From NCBI RefSeq assembly GCF_035046485.1, contig NC_085137.1, positions 4,441,977 to 4,505,976 of the forward strand: a DNA stretch of 64,000 nucleotides, written 5' to 3'. This DNA comes from Aedes albopictus. Its lineage: Eukaryota; Arthropoda; Insecta; Diptera; Culicidae. The position numbers and the translations under genes are program-made. Of the stretch, positions 58,124 through 64,000 are shown piece after piece (positions within the stretch are counted from its first letter, which is position 1; each line of letters begins with the position of its first letter). The notes under the pieces were generated by a model that saw nothing but the letters and a program-made list of their open reading frames with translations, searched no databases and had not been told where the DNA came from.

Positions 58124-58279
58124 GGCCATCCATCATGTACGTCTCGGTCCTATGGGGGGAGGGGGGTGGGGTGTGAAAGTGTGACAAGAAATGTATTAGG
58201 TATAGGAAAAACCGTACGAAGGGGGGAGGGGGGTTCAAAAATTCTCAATTTTAGCGTGACGTACTTAATGGATGCTCCC
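58124..58279. mobile_element. Small MITE with paired G runs
   Basis: The ends contain GGCCATCCATCATGTACGTC and, in complement, GAGCATCCATTAAGTACGTC. Just inside both lie G-rich runs (ggggggaggggggtgggg and ggggggaggggg). Confidence 0.6.
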
Positions 58280-58413
58280 TATTGTAACCGTTCGGTTCCA
58301 ATATTTACTTGTTGGCTCCACCATCAATCCTTTTGCCCAATTCTCCGCTACAGAAACGTACACACTGGGAGAGAAACAGTCACGGGTTTACAACACCAGC
58401 AGCAAGTGACCCG

Positions 58414-58577
58414 ACGTCTCCACTAGACAGAAATGTCTTGCCATTTTGCTGAACAGATGTGTCATGACAGAAATGTTCTCTCGCTGTTTGCATGGAGAGC
58501 AGCGGTGTTGATCATTTCTGTTACGTTTTCTCTTTCTGGCAGCAAAATGGCAAGACATTTCTGTCTAGTGGAGACGT
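58414..58577. mobile_element. 164-bp MITE with perfect 38-bp TIRs
   Basis: Starts ACGTCTCCACTAGACAGAAA and ends in its exact complement for 38 bp. acagaaatgt recurs inside. Target duplication not evident. Confidence 0.8.
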
Positions 58578-58757
58578 AGGGTGAGTGAGCGTCCCCCTTT
58601 CTTGAGATTTACCAAGCTATGACAAATCGACTGATTCGAGCCGTTTGAACATGGAAAAACATAATAGCTCACAGGCCTATTTGTTTAGTGTCCAATCCAC
58701 AGATCCACAACGTAAAGGGTGGACAAACATGGCCCTTAACATTAAATTTATGTGTAA

Positions 58758-59003
58758 TACACACTTAATTTTTCTGGCTGAATCTCGGCAATTTTTCTTG
58801 CTTTTTACCGAGATTGGCACCGCCGAGCACTCAGCAAACTTGTTTTTCAACGAGATCTCAACAATCGTGTTGTTTGTTTGCTGAGGCTCATGAAATGTTT
58901 TGCCAAAATTCAGCTAACAAACGTCATTTTTTACCGAGATTCAGTATAAATATTTGTTGAGCCATGGCGGTGCCGGCGTTTGCCGACCTCATCTTAATGT
59001 GTA
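58758..59003. mobile_element. MITE with TACACA ends
   Basis: Inverted TACACACTTAA and TACACATTAAG ends. ctgaatctcgg and ccgagattcag recur inside in both orientations. Confidence 0.55.
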
Positions 59004-60510
59004 GATGTTATAAAAGCAGCAATGATCTACAAAAGAACTCTCTTTGTGATTTTGATCCTCGAACGGAATTGTAGTACGCGCGGTTATTGAAATTAGTCGA
59101 GGTTAGAAAAGAAAACATCTTTTGTGGTGTGAAGTTTGATATTTTTTTGTGTTGTATCTTTGTTTAGAGTCGAGTATTTACAAAGGATCGTTACAAAACA
59201 AGTATCTGTACAACAAAATGTGTTAGAAAAATTAGTGAAAGCTTAGTAAAAAAAACCTATGTAAGTATGGTTAGTGTGTTACTGTGTAATTGGTAAAAAT
59301 CGTAACCTAAAAACCTAATTTGAATTAAAATTGTAGCTAAAAGTATGTAATTCCACGAAAAAAAATACCAACGAAGACAAACTAATTAAAAAGATAAGAA
59401 AAAGGTAACTATTAAACTAGAACAAAATTGTGATGTTAGTTACAGTGAAATCGCAGGGCATTAATATTTGGTGGTCAGGTCCATGCAAAGGGACATTTTC
59501 TTTTGTGCCTTTTTTCTCAAACAGGCAGTTCTCTACCGCGGCGGAGAAGTTCACGGAAGAACCCGCATGAAGTTGTGATGAGGCTATGGGAACAAAGTGA
59601 ACGTTGTTTGTAGACGTTCGGCAGGCTATCCAGAAACCGCCATTGTGTCAACCCCGAGTATATGTCAGTCATCGGTAGTGCACTATTCGACCGCTATCTT
59701 CTAAAAGTTCATCGGGAAGATATCTGCGAAACACGCCGTAACAACTCTCGGCCAATGTCTGGCAACCCGTCCCACCGTGGCCCCGATTTGAAAATACGTG
59801 GCAAAAATTACCAAATCATAGTAGTCTGCTAGTGTTAGCCTAAATGAATATACTGAAACATTATTGAGCTCTCAATTTCATATTATTGTCATTTTCATCA
59901 TTTGTCGATTTCTTCGAACGAATTTCGAACAAAACTGCTGTTTTTCATACAATTTGGCTATACACATATCATTATGGCGCTAATGTTTTGGCAGCTCTTG
60001 GCTACTGCAATTTTCCTTAATCAATTCTGTACGCTTCGATGAGCGTTTGAACCGAATATCTACGCGAGGAGTAACTGGGAGCGATTTGTAAGACACTTTG
60101 AAGTTGAAGTATAAGAATTTCTCGTACTAATAATATGTAATGTTAATTTTGAAGCCAAAAGTGTTATTTTATCTCTTTTTCCATTGCAGGTGCTTAATAT
60201 ACACAAGAACTTACGAATAAACTTCTGGAAGCCATTGAATTACTTATATTATTAGACTTTCGTAGTGGTTGAACTTGCTTGTGTTCTTTATAAAAATAAT
60301 CAGCAATTTTTCCACCAGCAGCTATTTAGCGCTGTAAAAAGATATAAAATCATTATTTCCAATTTATTCAAAAGACAGTCAATGCTTCTGATATTGTAGA
60401 TGAATGGTCGATATACTGAAACCATTTAAGAGATGTTCAAAAATTGAGTTTCTGCCAGTGTTGACGTGCGACCAACTAGGAATAAGATTGTCCAAGGTTT
60501 TGAATAAAGA
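59004..60510. other. Transcript-leader-like DNA, no frame recognised
   Basis: A TATA-like motif at 59009-59016 is followed by AT-rich sequence with few long frames, then a pyrimidine tract ending in cag near 59523 and a CG-richer stretch to about 59790. It could be the start of a transcription unit or an old LTR; neither is proven. Confidence 0.3.
59009..59016 (+). promoter_or_regulatory. TATA-box candidate
   Basis: TATAAAAG sits next to the end of the MITE at 59003. A plausible start region ctctttgtg lies about 30 bp downstream. No gene is anchored to it. Confidence 0.25.
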
Positions 60511-60720
60511 GTGTACAGTCGACTCTCCACATGTCGATGTTCTACATCTCGATATCTCTCCCTATCTCGATGGTTTGGTCGGTCCCTTCAATCTGCATAC
60601 ATTATACCTTTCTACATGTCGATATCTCCTTATCTCGATATCTCTCTATCTCGATGCGATCTCGTTGGTTTTTGTTCTGGATTTTCTCTCCATATGTCGA
60701 TATGCCCGTTTTTACAGGTT
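60511..60720. mobile_element. TIR-element end rich in TCTCGAT repeats
   Basis: It begins ACAGTCGACTCTCCACATGT, a terminus I associate with mosquito Tc1-like elements, followed by many tctcgat and atatctc repeats. The opposite TIR is not seen. Overlapping plus-strand frames here are repeat-driven. Confidence 0.5.
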
Positions 60721-61079
60721 ACTACACCCAAAACTAGGATCCGTGCACGTTTAGCTCATGACGATCTGTGCACGAAATGCGCATGCAATAAGCGCAAAAC
60801 GTGCCTATCCGTTGGCGCACAAACGCTCATGGCCGGAAAACCCATACATAAGTCGCAAAAACAGTATCGCGATACGTGTGAACTACTCGATCGCCGAACT
60901 CGAATATCCCGTGGTTGATGATGCACGCATACGAATACTGTATGGAAAGGTAAAACAGTTTTCTTACAGTAAGAGCAGCGCTTATGTGTGTGTGAGCAAA
61001 AGCATCCCCTGTTCGCGGTTCGAAATGTTTAGTTCTGTTTACGTTTGGTTGCCGTTCGGTCGTCGGTCGTCGGGAAAAA

Positions 61080-61674
61080 ATGGAAATCGTCGGGGAAAAT
61101 GTAGTTTCTGTGATATTCGGGCTCAGTAGTGTCGTGTCTTGTAAGTTGAATTCGTCGAAAATGTCCTCCGAATTGGACGGTGTTGGATTGTCGGTATTTC
61201 CGAAGCAGAAAAGTGTTTCAAATCTGCTTTTAACTTCGGCGAGTCATCCGCTTGATTATTGTGCAAGAAGTGCAAGTGAAATCTGTCGTCAGCAGAGTAT
61301 ACAGAAGTATAGAAGTGAAACGCAAAATGGTAGAGAAATTGAAAGCGAGAAGAAAGAAAAAGTTGCGCACGCTAGTAAGTGAAACGCGAGTGGAAGTTAA
61401 ATGTTCAGTCCAGCAGAGTACACAAACAGGTGTTCGTTCCGGCGAGCTATCTAGTGGTGAGGGGCTTGAGCTCGCTTCTCTGTACATCGCCCGGCGCTGG
61501 TCCTGGGGGCGGAGCACGTAAATCCCTTTCGGCGACCCCATCGTCCCCCATCCGGCATAGTTCTGTTGAGCATGACATTTCCGGTCACAGCATACCATCC
61601 GGCCCTAAGCGTGGGGGCTTCTTGAGTGTCGCTGTCAGTAGCGAACACGGAGAGCAAGCTGAATCGAAATATAC
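61080..61674 (+). other. Candidate 5' exon(s) of an unidentified gene
   Basis: Two overlapping plus-strand frames have non-repetitive composition. One starts at ATG 61080 (MEIVGENVVSVIFGLSS) and runs to a GTAAGT donor at 61375. The other, open from 61379, includes ARKSLSATPSSPIRHSS and runs in frame to a GTGAGT donor at 61675 (ESKYT before it) but lacks an in-frame ATG. They could be joined by a short intron or be alternative leader exons. No family recognised. CG-rich leader-like sequence precedes them. Confidence 0.3.
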
Positions 61675-61842
61675 GGTGAGTTTTACCTTGTTTTTTTTCC
61701 GTTCTTCTATGTGAACTTTATTTTATTAATAAAATGAAAGACGATAGTTTAAGTATAGATTTACTATAGACGAATTTCACGCTAACTCGTCATTTGGGAT
61801 TGGCAGCATTTCCTCAGCATCCAACGGAAGTTTGTGGGTATG

Positions 61843-64000
61843 AAGACTTGCTGATTTCTGCTGACAGGGAATTTACAGAATTTGTTTTACAATCTTTGTG
61901 ACAATAGCTGGTTTTTGGAAAATATAATAAATGGATTTCTGATGCCAACTGGACATTCACAGATTTTTTCAAAATCTTCGTGACAATAGCTGATTCCTTA
62001 TATATATTATAAGGATTTCGGATGGCAACCGGACATTCACAGATTTTTTTTAGAATATTTGTGATAATAGCTGACTTTTTAAATATATCATAAGGATTTC
62101 TGATGCCAACAATTTTTTTTAGAATTTTTGTGACAACAGCTGATTTTTTGATTTCTGATTTCTGATGCCATCGGGGCATCCACAGATTTTTTTTAGAATC
62201 TTTGTGACAGTAGCTGATTCTTGGAATATATTTTGAGAATTTCTGGTGCTGACAGGGAATTCACAGATTTTTTTTGAATGTTTGTGACAATAGCTGATTT
62301 ATTTTTAATCTATTATAAGGATTTCTGATGGCAACTGGTCATTCACAGATTTTTTTAGAATCTTTGTGACAATAGTTGATTTTTGGGAAAATAAAAGGAT
62401 TTCTGATGCCAACTTTCTCAGATTTATCCTAGATTCTTTGTGACAATAGCTGATTCTTGAAATATATTTTGAGGATTTCTGGTACTGCCAGGAAATTCAC
62501 AGATTTTTTTTAGAATCTTTGTGACAATGGCTGATTTTTTGAACATATAATAAGGATTTCTGATGCCAAATGGACATTCACAGATTCATATAAGAATCTT
62601 TGTGACAATAGCTGATTTTCGTAATATATTTTGAAAATTTCTGGTGCTGACAGGAAATTCAATTTATAAATATATTATAAGGATTTATATTATATAATAT
62701 AAATATATTATAAGGATTTCTGATGCCAACTGGACATTCACAGATTTTCTTAGAATCTTGGAGACAATAGCTGATTTTTTTGAGAATATTATGGGGATTT
62801 CTGATGCCAACCGGGGATTCACAGATTTTTTTTTAGAATCTTTGTGACAAAAGCTGATTTTTTGAATATATAATAAGGATTTCTGATGCCAAATGGGCAT
62901 TCACAGATTTTTTTAGAATCTTTGTGACAATAGTTGAATATATTTTGAGAATTTCTGGTGCTGACAGGAAATCCACAATTTTTTTTGAATGTTTGTGACA
63001 ATAGCTGATTCCTTAAATATATTATAAGGATTTGTGATGCCAACTGGACATTCACAGATTTTTTAAGAATATTTGTGACAATTGCAGAATCCCGGAATAT
63101 TTTTTGAGGATTTCTGGTACTCACATGGAATTCACAGATTTTTTTAGAATCTTTGTGACATTAGTTGATTTTTGGGAAAATAAAAGGATTTCTGATGTGA
63201 ACTTTCACAGATTTATTCTAGATTTTTTGTGGTAATAGCTGATTCTTGGATTATATTTTGAGGATTTCTGGTGCTGCCAGGAAATTCACAGATTTTTTTA
63301 GAATCTTTGTGACAACAACTGACTCTCGGAATATATTTTGAGGATTTCTGGTGCTGATATGGAATTCACAGATTTTTTCAGAATCTTTGTGACAATCGCT
63401 GATTTTTGGAAAATAGAATAAGGATTTCTGATGCAAACTGGACATTCACAGATTTTTTTTAGAATATTTGTGACAATAGCTGATTCTTGCAATATATTTT
63501 GAAGATTTCTGGTGCTCACATGGAATTCACAGATTTTTTTAGAATCTTTGTGACATTAGTTGATTTTTGGAAAAATGAAAGGATTTCTGATGAAAACTTT
63601 CACAGATTTATTCTAGATTCTTTGTGACAATTGCTGATTCTTGGATTATATTTTGAGGATTTCTGGTGCTGCCAAGAAATTCACAGATTTTTTTTTAGAA
63701 TCTTTGTGACAATAGCTGATTCTTGGAATATATTTTGAGAATTTCTGGTGCTGACAGGAAATTCACAGATTTTTTTTTGAATGTTTGTGACAATAGCTGA
63801 TTCCTTAAATAAATTATAGGGATTTCTGATGCCAACTGGGCATTCACAGATTTTCTTAGAATCTTTGTGACAATAGCTGATTTTTCAATATATTATGGGG
63901 ATTTTTGATGCCATCCGTGGTTTCACAGATTTCTTTTTGAATCTTTGTGACAATAACTGATTTTTTTTTAAATATATTATAAGGATTTCTGATGGCAAAT
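61843..64000. repeat. Satellite of about 80 bp with partial higher-order structure
   Basis: About 27 units run to the window edge, each with atttctgatgcc or atttctggtgctg, then attcacagattttttt, agaatctttgtgacaatagctgat and a variable AT end. The two main unit types differ in the first 20 bp. Minus-strand frames are repeat-derived. Confidence 0.92.

Noticed and set aside
58004..59530. LTR of a second retrotransposon suggested by the TATA box and a TTTGGTGGTCAGG motif near 59468
   Set aside because: No second copy of the sequence and no TSD in the window. Kept only as an unassigned transcript-leader-like region.
62819..63519. Minus-strand frames of 64-101 codons in the satellite
   Set aside because: They follow the roughly 80-bp monomer and repeat the same Ile-Leu-Lys-Lys peptide. 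Not a gene.
1..64000. Endogenous viral elements, CRISPR arrays, rRNA genes or bacterial operons
   Set aside because: I looked for flavivirus- or rhabdovirus-like peptides, spaced direct repeats and rRNA cores, and saw none. Regularly spaced repeats here are satellites.

Overview
This window looks like nuclear DNA of a culicine mosquito, most likely Aedes. The evidence is several dispersed tRNA-related SINE families (one Feilai-like), dense nested TA- and 8-bp-TSD MITEs, long seas of degenerate short tandem repeat, a Loa/I-group LINE, and an insect-type GABA-B receptor gene with a large repeat-filled intron. No bacterial, CRISPR or rRNA features are present. Species assignment is inference.

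Gene content is low. The one gene I can name is on the minus strand: a metabotropic GABA-B receptor-type family C GPCR. Five phase-0 coding exons lie at 22722-22303, 15532-15389, 15325-15050, 14734-14669 and 14602-14417. They give the first 364 residues: signal peptide, linker, and most of lobe 1 plus the start of lobe 2 of the ligand-binding domain. The remaining exons, including the seven-helix region, were not found down to base 1, so intron 5 probably exceeds 14 kb. Intron 1 (6.8 kb) holds a MITE, two SINEs, degenerate arrays, an RTE-like relic and a 153-bp tandem repeat. Weaker candidates are a two-exon, 64-codon ORF at 54388-54652 and a possible 5' exon ending in a good splice donor near 61674.

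Layout. 0-8 kb: AT-rich degenerate arrays with three TIR elements. 8.2-12.9 kb: a complete LTR element with identical 244-bp LTRs and no gag/pol, minus strand, carrying a hairpin-forming 102-bp minisatellite in its leader. 14.4-22.8 kb: GABA-B receptor gene. 23.4-25.6 kb: a 5'-truncated LINE with an intact reverse transcriptase/RNase H ORF and an 11-bp target duplication. 26-31.9 kb: a perfect GCTTT array of 40 copies, GC-rich and AT-rich arrays, and a Feilai-like SINE. 32-34 kb: mostly single-copy-looking DNA. 34-42.6 kb: GC-rich arrays interrupted by MITEs, several with an internal tRNA-like Pol III module. 42.9-46.8 kb: an inverted repeat with arms of about 890 bp and nested elements in its spacer. 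47-59 kb: more MITEs, SINEs and arrays. 61.8 kb to the end: a satellite of about 80 bp with a partial higher-order pattern.

All coordinates were read by eye. Element classes rest on terminal repeats and target duplications, not on database matches.
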